A DNA stretch of 34,314 nt, from NCBI GenBank assembly GCA_003978665.1, contig QNYQ01000015.1, forward strand, positions 1 to 34,314, given 5' to 3'. The position numbers were made by a program, and so were the translations under genes. The DNA comes from Hyperthermus sp. (GTDB lineage: Archaea > Thermoproteota > Thermoprotei_A > Sulfolobales > Pyrodictiaceae). This document shows positions 21,934-30,621 of the stretch, one piece after another. How positions within the stretch are numbered: the stretch's first letter is position 1; each line of letters begins with the position of its first letter. A model generated the notes under the pieces. That model did no database searches. It saw only the letters and a list, made by a program, of their open reading frames with translations, and was not told the origin of the DNA.

Positions 21934-23463
21934 ATGCTTGTAGCGGCGCAGTCAACATGGCAGTTACACCTACCTCTGCTCTGGCTATCAGTGGCAATCC
22001 CCATGGTTTCAGGATTGCTGAGCATTCTCCTGAACTACCGCATTAGGGATAAGCTACACGCTATGCTCGCCGCCGTATCCTGGCTCCTCTCCCTCACACT
22101 CCTCACATACCCCGCACTCATAGCTCGCGACGGGAGAGTTGTGGTGGATCCTTTCTGGGCCAAGATGCCCGGCATAGGCTCTTTCGCCCTCTTCCTTGAT
22201 GGCGCCTCACTCCCCGTCGCTCTCTCAGTCGCAGTCGTGTCTCTGATAATATCCGTCTACTCCCTGCCCTACATGAGGCACAGGTTCCACGAGCTCGGCG
22301 GGGAGCAATGGGGCCTCTACTACCTCCTCTACCAGTTGTTTACAGCTGGCATGCTAGGTGCAGTGCTTTCAAGCAACGGAATACTCTTCTACCTCTTTCT
22401 CGAAGTAACCCTGCTGCCAAGCGCCCTCCTCATAATACTCTACGGTTACGGTGAGAGACTGAGGGTTGGACTCATCTATCTCATCTGGACCCATGCAGGT
22501 GCCATACTATTCCTCCTAGGCCTATTCCTGGCCAAGAGCTTCGACTTCTATGTTCCAGGCCAAGGATACGTGGTTGACGCGTCCAGGAGCCTGCTCGCAT
22601 TAGTACTCGTGATCATAGGCTTAGGGATCAAATCCGCGTTCGCCGGGCTTCACTTCTGGCTCCCCTACGCCCACGCAGAAGCTCCCACCCCCATATCGGC
22701 ACTCTTAAGCCCCCTGCTAATAGGGATTGGCGGCTACGCTCTTGTCAGGGTTGGGCCGGGCCTCTTCCACGGCGTCTGGCATCATGCTTCCTGGCCCCTC
22801 TTCCTCTGGGCTACCCTCACAATGATCTATGGCGGCTTGCTTGTACTCGTTCAGCGTGATGTTAAGAGGCTTCTAGCCTACAGTAGCGTGTCACAAATGG
22901 GCTACATGCTTTTCGGGCTAGCCGTCTCCAACCACGAGGCTCTTACAGGCTCCCTCCTACACTACGCTGCCCACGCCTACGGTAAGGCCGTGTTGTTCGG
23001 TGCTGCAGGCGCCTTAATAGTTCTCTTAGGTACTAGAAGCCTCGACGATATGGGTGGGCTTGCGCGGAGCCTTAGCTACACGGCTGGCGCCAGCCTGCTA
23101 GGCTTCATGTTGATCTCGGGGCTCCCGCCTACTCTCGGCCTGTGGAGCGAGCTCTACCTTGTTTTCGGTTATGCAAAGTGGGCTGTAGGCTTAGGCTCTA
23201 TGAAGTTTGCTCTGTCAGCATTATTGACTATTACTGCTATGACGTTGACTGTAATATATAGTTTCCAGACGTATAGAGTAATGTTTCTTGGCGCACCCCG
23301 AAACACGCTGAGGGAAGGCATTGATGAACTTGGCGAGGCTAAGGCGATAACCCTCTCGATAACGCTCCTTGCAGTCATAGGCGTGTTGCTCTTTATTCTC
23401 GTAGCATTCCTCGCTGAGCCAGCTTCACGGGTCGCTTCAAGAGTCTATGAAGTGGCAGGGTGA
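21934..23463 (+). CDS. nuoM: Complex I-type antiporter-like subunit M (NuoM)
   Basis: Proton-translocating membrane subunit of the Mrp-antiporter family, 509 residues and about 14 hydrophobic segments. Diagnostic features: the helix-5 glutamate in ILFYLFLEVTLLPSALLIILYG, the helix-7 lysine in IGLGIKSAFAGLHFWLPYAHAEAPTPISALLSPLL, RDVKRLLAYSSVSQMGYMLFGL, and the second lysine in AAHAYGKAVLFGAAGAL. ATG start after GGGAGGAGGAG. In length and motif order it matches NuoM more than NuoL, which follows directly. In many bacteria the order is L-M-N; here it is M-L-N. Confidence 0.9.
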   Translation: MLVAAQSTWQLHLPLLWLSVAIPMVSGLLSILLNYRIRDKLHAMLAAVSWLLSLTLLTYPALIARDGRVVVDPFWAKMPGIGSFALFLDGASLPVALSVAVVSLIISVYSLPYMRHRFHELGGEQWGLYYLLYQLFTAGMLGAVLSSNGILFYLFLEVTLLPSALLIILYGYGERLRVGLIYLIWTHAGAILFLLGLFLAKSFDFYVPGQGYVVDASRSLLALVLVIIGLGIKSAFAGLHFWLPYAHAEAPTPISALLSPLLIGIGGYALVRVGPGLFHGVWHHASWPLFLWATLTMIYGGLLVLVQRDVKRLLAYSSVSQMGYMLFGLAVSNHEALTGSLLHYAAHAYGKAVLFGAAGALIVLLGTRSLDDMGGLARSLSYTAGASLLGFMLISGLPPTLGLWSELYLVFGYAKWAVGLGSMKFALSALLTITAMTLTVIYSFQTYRVMFLGAPRNTLREGIDELGEAKAITLSITLLAVIGVLLFILVAFLAEPASRVASRVYEVAG

Positions 23464-23474
23464 CCATGTAAACG

Positions 23475-25451
23475 ATGATAGTGGAGGGGTATGGGATGGA
23501 TGCGTACTCGCTGGCCTTGGCGGCCGTATTGTCCGGGTACGTGGCCTCTCTTTTGGTGATCCTAGAGTCCCTGCTGAGGACTGGCTGGAGGCTTCAAGCG
23601 TGGACTGGCGTTGCCGGGGTAGGCGTTTCCGCAGCGGCCTCCCTCCTAGCGCTTATTAGCGCTGAGGGAGGCACTGTTGCTGGTTTTGACTGGCTTCCCA
23701 GCATTGGCGTCAAGTTCGCCTTAAGGGTGGACTTGGTATCGGGTATTATGGGTCTACTTGTTGCAGTGATATCGTTTCTCATAGCAGTCTATAGTGTCGA
23801 GTACATTGGGGAGTGGGGGGCTGCAAGATACTGGGTCTTTTACACTTTCTTTGTGGCAAGCATGCTGCTGCTTGTCTACGCTGACGATCTCGTAACGTTC
23901 TTCATCGGCTGGGAGGGTACAGGGCTTTCGAGCTGGGCCCTCATAGGCTTCTACTACGACGAGCGAGAGGACGCGTGGGTCGGCGATCCGGGAAGGAGAA
24001 GGCTTGGCGTTCCCATGTGGTTTACCCCCACTCATAGTGCTCTCCGGGCGATAGCATTCACGAGGCTTGGGGACATTGCAATGCTTATTGGCATGGGGGT
24101 TGCATATGCAGCGCTCGGAGCTGTATCGCTGACTATTCTTGCCGAGAAGGGCCCCCTCCTCGCCGCGCTGGTCAAGGGCGCCGGGATCATCCCCCTATGG
24201 CTTATCCTCTTCTACATGGGAGCCCTAGCTAAGAGCGCACAGTTCCCCTTCCACGAATGGCTCGTCACAGCCATGACCGGGCCCACCTCCGTCTCGGCAC
24301 TAATCCATGCAGCCACAATGGTTAAAGCCGGAGTGTACTACGCGCTCCGCATCACCCCTGTCATCGCCCCGTTTCTCGCGGCCCATGCCCTCGGAGCTGA
24401 GGCTTATAGCGGGCTTGCATGGCTCTCTCTCATCACAGCATTCATGACAGCTACAATGGCCCTTGTAGCGAGGGAGCTCAAGCTTATATTGGCTTACTCC
24501 ACGGCAAGCCAGCTCTCCTACATGCTGGCCGCTGTTTTTGCTGCAGCCTCCCACAACGATGTTGGGGAAGGCGTGCTCGGCGGCCTGGCCCACCTACTGA
24601 GCCATGCTGTCTTCAAGGCATCACTCTTCCTTGTGGCTGGAGCCTTGATCCACGAGCTGCACTCAAGGTACATCGACCATATGGGTGGGCTTAGGAGGTT
24701 TATGCCCCTAAGCTTCATATCCTTCATGCTTGCTTCACTAAGCCTAGCCGCAATACCCCCATTCAGCGGGTGGTGGAGCAAGGACGAGGCAATAGAGGCT
24801 ATAAGCGCCATGGGACACCTCGCCTCCGGGGTAGCACTGGTAACAGCTCTCCTCACAGCAGCCTATACTGGTAGAATGCTCTTCCTCGTCTTCTTCAACG
24901 GTTATCGTGGACACGTAGCCCACCCCCACGAGCCCTCCTGGATCATGGTAGCCCCCTACCTAGTCTTAGGGGTCGCCAGCCTTGCAATGGGGCTTACATG
25001 GCCATGGATAAAGACATTCCTCATTCACGCTGTGGGAGTGGAGGCTGTTAAGGCATCACCACCCATAGTGCTCGCCGGGACAATAGCCTCCGTGGCCGGA
25101 ATGGGCGGTACTATCGCGTATTATGCTAGGAAGACGGGTTTGCCAGAGGCTTCCGTGCTCAGGGCGCCTACTGGTGTAGTTGCAGGCTTCCTGTACGATA
25201 GATGGCTAATAAACTCGTTGATCTATAGGCTCATAGTCTATCCTGGCAGAAACGCGGCCATAGCGTTAAGAAGGATTGACTCAGCCGTCGATGAAGCCAT
25301 ACACGTTTTCCTCCCGAGAATCGGGGTGAGTATGAGCGCTATCGTAAGGAGGCTTCAGACGGGTGACGTGAGGGACTACCTATCCTATTTCATGGTTGGT
25401 GTGATACTTACCGCGCTTATCTCAGCTCTCGTGGTCAAGTTAACGGGGTGA
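23475..25451 (+). CDS. nuoL: Complex I-type antiporter-like subunit L (NuoL)
   Basis: The distal proton-pumping subunit, 658 residues. Core motifs: FFIGWEGTGLSSWALIGFYYD (helix-5 Glu), GALAKSAQFPFHEWLVTAMTGPTSVSALIHAATMVKAGVYY (helix-7 Lys), RELKLILAYSTASQLSYMLAAVFAAA, and HLLSHAVFKASLFLVAGALIHELHS (helix-12 Lys). After the 14-helix core the C-terminal ~170 residues contain the amphipathic stretch and final membrane helix (YFMVGVILTALISALVVKL), as in NuoL, where a long lateral helix braces the other pumps. ATG start with GGTGA in the end of nuoM. Confidence 0.95.
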   Translation: MIVEGYGMDAYSLALAAVLSGYVASLLVILESLLRTGWRLQAWTGVAGVGVSAAASLLALISAEGGTVAGFDWLPSIGVKFALRVDLVSGIMGLLVAVISFLIAVYSVEYIGEWGAARYWVFYTFFVASMLLLVYADDLVTFFIGWEGTGLSSWALIGFYYDEREDAWVGDPGRRRLGVPMWFTPTHSALRAIAFTRLGDIAMLIGMGVAYAALGAVSLTILAEKGPLLAALVKGAGIIPLWLILFYMGALAKSAQFPFHEWLVTAMTGPTSVSALIHAATMVKAGVYYALRITPVIAPFLAAHALGAEAYSGLAWLSLITAFMTATMALVARELKLILAYSTASQLSYMLAAVFAAASHNDVGEGVLGGLAHLLSHAVFKASLFLVAGALIHELHSRYIDHMGGLRRFMPLSFISFMLASLSLAAIPPFSGWWSKDEAIEAISAMGHLASGVALVTALLTAAYTGRMLFLVFFNGYRGHVAHPHEPSWIMVAPYLVLGVASLAMGLTWPWIKTFLIHAVGVEAVKASPPIVLAGTIASVAGMGGTIAYYARKTGLPEASVLRAPTGVVAGFLYDRWLINSLIYRLIVYPGRNAAIALRRIDSAVDEAIHVFLPRIGVSMSAIVRRLQTGDVRDYLSYFMVGVILTALISALVVKLTG

Positions 25452-25478
25452 TGGAGAGAGGTTTTGAGGTGATGCTCC

Positions 25479-26912
25479 ATGGCAGGCGGCGTCCTAGGCC
25501 TCTCGTCGCTGGAGGCGAGCTCTCTGCTGGTGCTTGCGGCCTACACGGTGACTGGTCTCATTGGCCCGCTTTTCGGCACGAGGACTTCAAGGATACTCCT
25601 CTACGCATCCTCCATACTGGCACTCCTCGGCATACTTTACGCTTCATCTCTCCCATCCGTCCTCCATGGCTATGCTACCGGCTTTAATGGGGCTGTTGTC
25701 GTTGACACATTCACTGTTTACCTGCTCCTTGTGGCGCTGGTCATCTTTGCCCTAACAGCGCTGGCTGGCCGTAGAACAGTGGATCAATGGGAGGCTAGCG
25801 ATGCATTCTATGCTGTGGTAGGCCTCATGGCTTTAGGCTTGATTGTTCTCGGTTTCTCCAGGGTGCTCTACCTGGTCTATATTGCATGGATCCTCTCAGC
25901 CGTTTCAAGCTACGTTCTCGTAGCCCTATACCGTGATAGTGTGAGTGCTGAGGCGGCTTTGAAGTATGCTGTTACGGGGACTGCTGCAACGATAATCCTC
26001 CTCCTCGCAGTCATACTCTACTATGGGGTTACTGCGAGCTTGACGATAGGGGCTGCTGTAAGCGACGCGTCACCTCTCCTAGTAACGCCAGTGGTAGCGC
26101 TAGCGCTGATAGCTATAGGCTTCAAGATGGGGATGGTGCCGTTTCACGGATGGGCTATTGACGTGTACGGTAACACCAGGCCCCTAATAGTGGCCTTGGT
26201 GTCAGCCATAGCTAAGATTCTTGCAGCATTGTTCATAGTGAAGCTAATAGTATCCTTTGCAGTAGCCACACCAACCATAGTATTATGGGTTGCCGGGGTA
26301 CTAGCAGCAATAACCATGCTCTACGGCAACTTAGGGGCACTCACTACAATAAGAGATAGTCCACAGAAGCTACTAGCATACAGTAGCGTGGCACAGGCAG
26401 GCTACATAGCTGCTGGTTTTGCATCACTGGCAACCCTACCCGGCATAGACAATAAGGCTGCAATAGCAGGTATAGCGCTCCATACAGCTGGCTACGCGCT
26501 CTCAAAGTTCGCAGGCTTCCTGGTCTTAGACTCTCAATGCAGGTATCCGAACTGCGGCTGGGATAGCATGAGAGGAATGGCGTGGCGTAGCCCGGCGGCA
26601 GCTACAGCATTGGTATTGTCTGTAGCCAGCTTAGCAGGCATGCCACCAACCCTTGGATTCTGGGGCAAACTCTACATAGTGAAGGCTGTCAGTGGGGCTT
26701 CAACAGGGCTTGCCCTACTGCTGGTAGTAAACTTTGCTATCGCAGCATTCTACTACGGCTACCTCATCTACCAGCTATTCGCCCGGCCCCGCCAGCAAGA
26801 AGGCGTAAGAGATGATAGAAGCGATGTAGCGTTTGTCGCAGCCCTACTAACGCTTATACTAGGCTTCATGCCCCAGCAAGCCTACCAGCTAACAGTGTAC
26901 GGCTACAGCTGA
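25479..26912 (+). CDS. nuoN: Complex I-type antiporter-like subunit N (NuoN)
   Basis: Third pump subunit, 477 residues, about 14 hydrophobic segments. Motifs: RVLYLVYIAWILSAVSSYVLVALYRD, where the usual helix-5 Glu position reads within WILSA; IAIGFKMGMVPFHGWAIDVYGNTRPLIVALVSAIAKILAALF with the helix-7 Lys; RDSPQKLLAYSSVAQAGYIAAGF; and AGYALSKFAGFLVLDSQCR. ATG 25479 follows GAGGTGAT in a normal position. The apparent loss of an acidic residue at helix 5 (most NuoN read W-E-x-x-x) would affect the proton path in this subunit; the alignment by eye is not certain. Confidence 0.9.
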   Translation: MAGGVLGLSSLEASSLLVLAAYTVTGLIGPLFGTRTSRILLYASSILALLGILYASSLPSVLHGYATGFNGAVVVDTFTVYLLLVALVIFALTALAGRRTVDQWEASDAFYAVVGLMALGLIVLGFSRVLYLVYIAWILSAVSSYVLVALYRDSVSAEAALKYAVTGTAATIILLLAVILYYGVTASLTIGAAVSDASPLLVTPVVALALIAIGFKMGMVPFHGWAIDVYGNTRPLIVALVSAIAKILAALFIVKLIVSFAVATPTIVLWVAGVLAAITMLYGNLGALTTIRDSPQKLLAYSSVAQAGYIAAGFASLATLPGIDNKAAIAGIALHTAGYALSKFAGFLVLDSQCRYPNCGWDSMRGMAWRSPAAATALVLSVASLAGMPPTLGFWGKLYIVKAVSGASTGLALLLVVNFAIAAFYYGYLIYQLFARPRQQEGVRDDRSDVAFVAALLTLILGFMPQQAYQLTVYGYS

Positions 26913-26946
26913 CAGCTGTTGACGCTAGTATAGCCTACAGCGACAA

Positions 26947-26962
26947 TGCACATATACGTGCA
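26947..26962 (+). promoter_or_regulatory. Palindromic TATA-like element before the Trp-rich secreted gene
   Basis: TGCAC (26947-26951) ATATAC GTGCA (26958-26962) is a perfect inverted repeat with an A/T-rich centre. If ATATAC is the TATA box, transcription would start near 26981, about 20 nt before the ATG at 27000, leaving the GGGTGAG ribosome site in the leader. The dyad around it could be an operator. Confidence 0.4.
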
Positions 26963-26999
26963 CACGGCCCTAAAAGGGGAGGGCTGAGGGTGAGAGAGA

Positions 27000-27551
27000 A
27001 TGAGAACGCGGCTCCTAGCGTTAGCCGTGCTCCTAGCAGCTCTATCCGCACTATCAGCCGCTGAAGCCTATGGTCACGTCCACCGTGAGGGGGCACCGTG
27101 GATTAACGACACCTTGTGGCAGTGGCGCTGGAGGATCCCATGGGGTCCTTGGGGATGGCATGGACCTTGGTGGGGATGGGGTGTCTTCTGGCATTTAAGT
27201 GTTGACGGCAAGGTAAACGCTACCATACCACCCTCCCATCTCGTCCTCGATACCGTTTATGGTAAGGTACTAGTGATTGTCCCGTGGATTATGGTGGATA
27301 ATTCGACGGGTAAACCTGTTGCTGGCTCGGAGCTGCTTGAACTGGTAGGGAATGATGTCAGAGTGAGTGTTGAGGGTAAAGCAATGTTGGGGTACTGGAG
27401 GAGCTGGTGGTGGGGGCACGACGCTAGCAAGGGCTTTAGGCTAGTAGTTAAGGCTATGGTTTTGAGCGTTAACAATACTGTATACGTTGAGCCTAGCCTC
27501 TACTATAAGGGTGGCTGCTTGAGCTGTCACCGTGGCTCATGGGGCCCGTAG
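27000..27551 (+). CDS. Secreted Trp-rich protein ending in a CxxCH haem-type motif
   Basis: Not a family I recognise. Residues 1-24 are a signal peptide (RTRLLALAVLLAALSALSAAEA, cleavage likely after AEA). The mature region begins with a block at about 39-67 that has ten Trp in 29 residues, interleaved with Gly, Pro and His. A beta-rich middle follows (VNATIPPSHLVLDTVYGKVLVIVPWIMV) and a second Trp cluster in YWRSWWWGHD. Near the end, residues 173-177 read C-L-S-C-H, a c-type haem attachment motif, seven residues from the C-terminus. Four N-x-S/T sites suit an extracellular archaeal glycoprotein. It follows nuoN on the same strand after 87 nt, which suggests a membrane-surface redox role, and its last 59 nt overlap cimA tail to tail. 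A non-haem metal site is the alternative. Confidence 0.65.
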   Translation: MRTRLLALAVLLAALSALSAAEAYGHVHREGAPWINDTLWQWRWRIPWGPWGWHGPWWGWGVFWHLSVDGKVNATIPPSHLVLDTVYGKVLVIVPWIMVDNSTGKPVAGSELLELVGNDVRVSVEGKAMLGYWRSWWWGHDASKGFRLVVKAMVLSVNNTVYVEPSLYYKGGCLSCHRGSWGP

Positions 27552-29235
27552 GAGGGGCTGACGGTAGCTGGGTGTCCTTTAGCATGGTGTTCTTTATTGC
27601 TTCCAGCGCCTGCTTGTACTCTATGGCGTCGATGAGTGCTTGGAGGCTGGCCTCCACTATGTTGTCTGAAACCCCTACTGTGGTCCATGTTTTTTGGCCG
27701 TCGGTCATGGTGACTTCCACCCTCACCACGCTCGCCGTGTCGCGGCTGGGGCCGGGCAGTTCTACGCGGTAGTCGATGAGCTTGAGCTTCTCGGCCATGT
27801 GGGGTTTAGTTTCTACTAGCGCTCTTCTAACAGCTTTATCTATCGCGTGGACGGGGCCTCCTCCCTCCCCAGCCGATATTGTTCCTGCCCCCTCTACCTC
27901 AAGCCTTACCAGCGCCCAGCTCCGTGGCTGTGCGCCTCTCCCGCCCTCCGACACTATTCTCCATGCCTGCACGCTGAGCTTTCTCTTGTAGAGCCCAAGC
28001 TCCTCGAGGAGTATCAGTAGCGCGCTTGCCTTGGCTGTGTCGAACCGGTAGCCCTTGTTCTCTAGGTCCTTGATCCTGCCAAGCGCCCTCTTCAGTGCTG
28101 GATGCCTCTTCCCAATGCTCAGCCCCAGCTCCGTCATCGTCCATGCAGCCAGGTTTGCCGTGCCACTCAGCTCTGAAACTGTTACCTTCCTCGTATTGCC
28201 CACCGCATCGGGCGCTATGTGCTCGTAGGCTCTAGGCGTCTTAAGCACTGCATCAACATGAACTCCTGCTTTATGTGTAAAAGCATTGTCTCCAACATAG
28301 GGCTGGTAGGGGTTGGGGCTTATGCCTGCGAGCTCGTAGACTAGGCGTGATAGGTGCGTGAGCCTCCTCAGACCCTTAGGATTGGCGAGTGCCCTAACCC
28401 CCATCTTGAGTTCTAGCGCTGGCACGACCTGGCATAGGTCAGCGTTACCCGTTCTCTCACCAATACCATTCACTGTTACCTGCACGTGACTAGCCCCTGC
28501 CAGCACGCCCATAAGCGTGTTTGCAACAGCATTACCGCTGTCATTGTGCATGTGAACACCCAGCCGGACGCCAGGCAGCTGCCTCAAAGTATCACGCACT
28601 ATGCTATACGCCATGTGGGGCAGCATGCCCCCGTTAGTGTCAGCCAACACTATTCTAGAAGCTCCAGCGCTGACTGCCGCCCTCAAAACCTCTACAGCAT
28701 ACTCGGGGTTGTCGATATAGCCGTCAAAGTAGTGTTCGGCATCAAATATCACATTCATCCCATGCTCTCTAAGATACTCGACCGTGTCCGCGATCATGCT
28801 CAAGTTCTCTTCGGGGCTTGTCCTCAATACCTGGGTGACGTGAAGCAGCCATGACTTCCCGAAAACAGTTGCCCAGTCAACTTCGGCTTCGATAATCTTA
28901 ACAAGACTGTTATCGCGGTCAACCCTAGTATTCTTCCTCCTTGTAGCAGTAAACGCCACGATCGCAGCATTCCTCAAACTATAATCCTTTATCTCCCTAA
29001 AGAAGAGCTCATCCTTAGGGTTACTTCCAGGCCATCCCCCCTCTATGAACGCCACGCCAAGCTCGTCAAGCTCTAAGGCTATCCTCACTTTCGCCTGAAG
29101 GGTAAACGAGACCCCGGCTGCTTGGGCACCATCCCTTAACGTTGTATCCAACACCTCAACACTGTCGAGAGGAGGCCTTAGAGGCGGGGAGAGCTGAGGC
29201 CCATGCTTGTCAAGACCCGCTAATTTGGTAACCAC
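27493..29235 (-). CDS. cimA: Citramalate synthase (LeuA-like, with C-terminal regulatory domain)
   Basis: Condenses acetyl-CoA and pyruvate to citramalate, the threonine-independent route to 2-ketobutyrate and isoleucine. The barrel starts at VEVLDTTLRDGAQAAGVSFT and has the family-specific YIEGGWPGSNPKD-like FIEGGWPGSNPKDELFF, LHVTQVLRTSPEENLSMI, DAEHYFDGY, ADTNGGMLPH, GVHMHNDSGNAVANT and VNGIGERTGNADLCQ. Unlike the LeuA at 7039 it keeps the C-terminal dimer domain (about 430-550: ALVRLEVEGAGTISAGEGGGPVHAIDKAVR, GVSDNIVEASLQALIDAIEY), the usual site of feedback by Ile or Leu. The final ~20 residues are a Ser/Pro/His-rich tail encoded in the overlap with the convergent secreted gene. GTG start. 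Some relatives act on other keto acids. Confidence 0.88.
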   Translation of the reverse strand: MVTKLAGLDKHGPQLSPPLRPPLDSVEVLDTTLRDGAQAAGVSFTLQAKVRIALELDELGVAFIEGGWPGSNPKDELFFREIKDYSLRNAAIVAFTATRRKNTRVDRDNSLVKIIEAEVDWATVFGKSWLLHVTQVLRTSPEENLSMIADTVEYLREHGMNVIFDAEHYFDGYIDNPEYAVEVLRAAVSAGASRIVLADTNGGMLPHMAYSIVRDTLRQLPGVRLGVHMHNDSGNAVANTLMGVLAGASHVQVTVNGIGERTGNADLCQVVPALELKMGVRALANPKGLRRLTHLSRLVYELAGISPNPYQPYVGDNAFTHKAGVHVDAVLKTPRAYEHIAPDAVGNTRKVTVSELSGTANLAAWTMTELGLSIGKRHPALKRALGRIKDLENKGYRFDTAKASALLILLEELGLYKRKLSVQAWRIVSEGGRGAQPRSWALVRLEVEGAGTISAGEGGGPVHAIDKAVRRALVETKPHMAEKLKLIDYRVELPGPSRDTASVVRVEVTMTDGQKTWTTVGVSDNIVEASLQALIDAIEYKQALEAIKNTMLKDTQLPSAPPTGPMSHGDSSSSHPYSRG

Positions 29236-29303
29236 CCATCACCATCCCCTCCAGAGCCCAGGCGAGGGAGAAGATGCCTATGGCTGACCGGGCGCTGAGC
29301 CAT

Positions 29304-29314
29304 GCTAATATTGT
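29304..29314 (-). promoter_or_regulatory. Putative cimA promoter
   Basis: AATATTAG on the minus strand, preceded by an A-rich GAGAAAAC, predicts transcription from about 29285, roughly 50 nt before the GTG start. GGATGGTGATGG just before the start can serve as ribosome site. This and the pheA box at 29460 occupy the 291-nt divergent gap 29236-29526, which has no gene. Confidence 0.4.
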
Positions 29315-29459
29315 TTTCTCCTGGCAGTAAATGCTTGAAGCAACCGTGGAGGGTAGTGCGTAAGAAGCCCTTTCGCCGCTGGGATTTTTGTTGTTGCGTG
29401 GAGTTCTCCTTGGGGTGATGCTCTAGAAGCTCAAACTGATGGTTCCTTAGCGGTGCACT

Positions 29460-29469
29460 GTATTATTTA
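29460..29469 (+). promoter_or_regulatory. Putative pheA promoter
   Basis: GTATTATTTAG on the plus strand is TATA-like and predicts transcription from about 29491, giving a 36-nt leader to the TTG at 29527, or an almost leaderless message if the TTG at 29488 is used. Confidence 0.4.
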
Positions 29470-29526
29470 GGTTGCTTGTAGGCCTCCTTGCCTCTGGGAG
29501 ACCAGTCTGTTGGGGGCGGGCTCGTA

Positions 29527-30336
29527 TTGGCTGTTAGGGTTGTGTTCCTTGGGCCTCACCATAGCTTTACTCACGAGGCTGCCCTCTTCTTCTTCGGGGA
29601 TGAGGGGGTGGAGTTTATTGATGTGCCTACAATATCCTCGGTCTTCAGTAGTGTCGAGGGCTATGAGGCTGACTACGGCGTTGTCCCGGTCGAGAATAGC
29701 TTGGAGGGTCCTGTAGGCGAGACTCTGGATAACCTGGCGAGGAGAATGCTTCACATATATGCGGGAGTAGAGTTGAAGATTAAGCTAGTGCTAGCGTGCA
29801 GCGGGAACCATAGGAGCCCGGTCTATAGTCATCCTCACGCTGTAGGCGAGGCCCTTGGTAAGGTTAGGGAAATGCTCGGAGAGAGCGTTGAGGTCGTGTA
29901 CACGACAAGCACTAGCCATGCAGCCGAGCGTGCAGCCAGCGAGGGGGGATGCTGCATATGTAGCAGGAGGGCAGCAGAGTCCATGGGGCTCAACATACTG
30001 TCTAGCGATGTATCCGAGGGCGAGAACTACACGCGCTTCATAGTACTAGCCTGGAGGGACCAGCCGGAGAAGGCTACACGGACGAGCATAGTGACGGCGA
30101 TACCCGACAGGCCGGGCGCCCTCTACCATTGGCTCGAGCCATTCGCCAAGCACGGCGTCAACCTCAAAATGATCTATTCTAGGCCTATTCCAAGCAAGCC
30201 ATGGCACTACAACTTCTACGTGGACCTAGAGGGAACCAGGATGGATAACAGGGTGAGAAAGGCCATAGAGGAGGCGGCCAGGAGGAGCCTATTCCTAAGG
30301 ATACTTGGCAGCTACCCCGTAAAAATCGAGGCTTGA
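29527..30336 (+). CDS. pheA: Prephenate dehydratase with ACT domain
   Basis: Converts prephenate to phenylpyruvate in phenylalanine synthesis. The catalytic domain begins VRVVFLGPHHSFTHEAA and includes YGVVPVENSLEGPVGETLDNL, HPHAVGEALGKVR, TSTSHAAERAA and the substrate motif N-Y-T-R-F in GENYTRFIVLAW. A C-terminal ACT domain follows from about residue 180 (SIVTAIPDRPGALYHWLEPFAKHGVNLKMIYSRP), with the GALY and SRP motifs that bind phenylalanine as feedback inhibitor (the family usually has ESRP; here YSRP). About 269 residues, monofunctional. TTG at 29527 puts the protein start directly at the first strand; a TTG at 29488 would add 13 residues without family similarity. Confidence 0.94.
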   Translation: MAVRVVFLGPHHSFTHEAALFFFGDEGVEFIDVPTISSVFSSVEGYEADYGVVPVENSLEGPVGETLDNLARRMLHIYAGVELKIKLVLACSGNHRSPVYSHPHAVGEALGKVREMLGESVEVVYTTSTSHAAERAASEGGCCICSRRAAESMGLNILSSDVSEGENYTRFIVLAWRDQPEKATRTSIVTAIPDRPGALYHWLEPFAKHGVNLKMIYSRPIPSKPWHYNFYVDLEGTRMDNRVRKAIEEAARRSLFLRILGSYPVKIEA

Positions 30337-30621
30337 AGAGAACTCCCGGGGAAAGCAGCGCGTCAGGGTCGCTCCACTATCCTCATAGCCCCTCCATAGC
30401 TCAAGGGGAGGGTGCTACGGTACGTCCCTACCACCTCATCCGCAGAGACCAAGCCCTTCCAGGGAGATCCCCCTGGAGCAAGCCTAAGCATATACCTCTT
30501 CTCCCATCCAACCCCGAAGCTTCATACTGGACGCATAGCTAGATGCAGCGGTGTAGGGCTTGGAGCCCGGAGGCGTGACTAGCTCTTTTCCGTACGCGTC
30601 CTCCCGGGGGCTTGCTAGTGT
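30337..30621. other. Convergent intergenic region without gene
   Basis: About 285 nt between the convergent pheA and PfpI genes. I see no credible ORF or RNA gene. There is a weak 6-bp stem, CCCTCC with GGAGGG, around 30390-30411 that could help termination, and a short GCAT-AGCTAG-ATGC dyad around 30531. Confidence 0.5.

Noticed and set aside
25448-25687. Small open frame across the nuoL-nuoN junction
   Set aside because: It overlaps the nuoN start in another frame and has no family-like sequence; the GAGGTGAT inside it is the nuoN ribosome site.
30387-30411. CCCTCC/GGAGGG stem after pheA as an intrinsic terminator
   Set aside because: Only six pairs and no T tract follows; archaeal terminators rarely need a stem.
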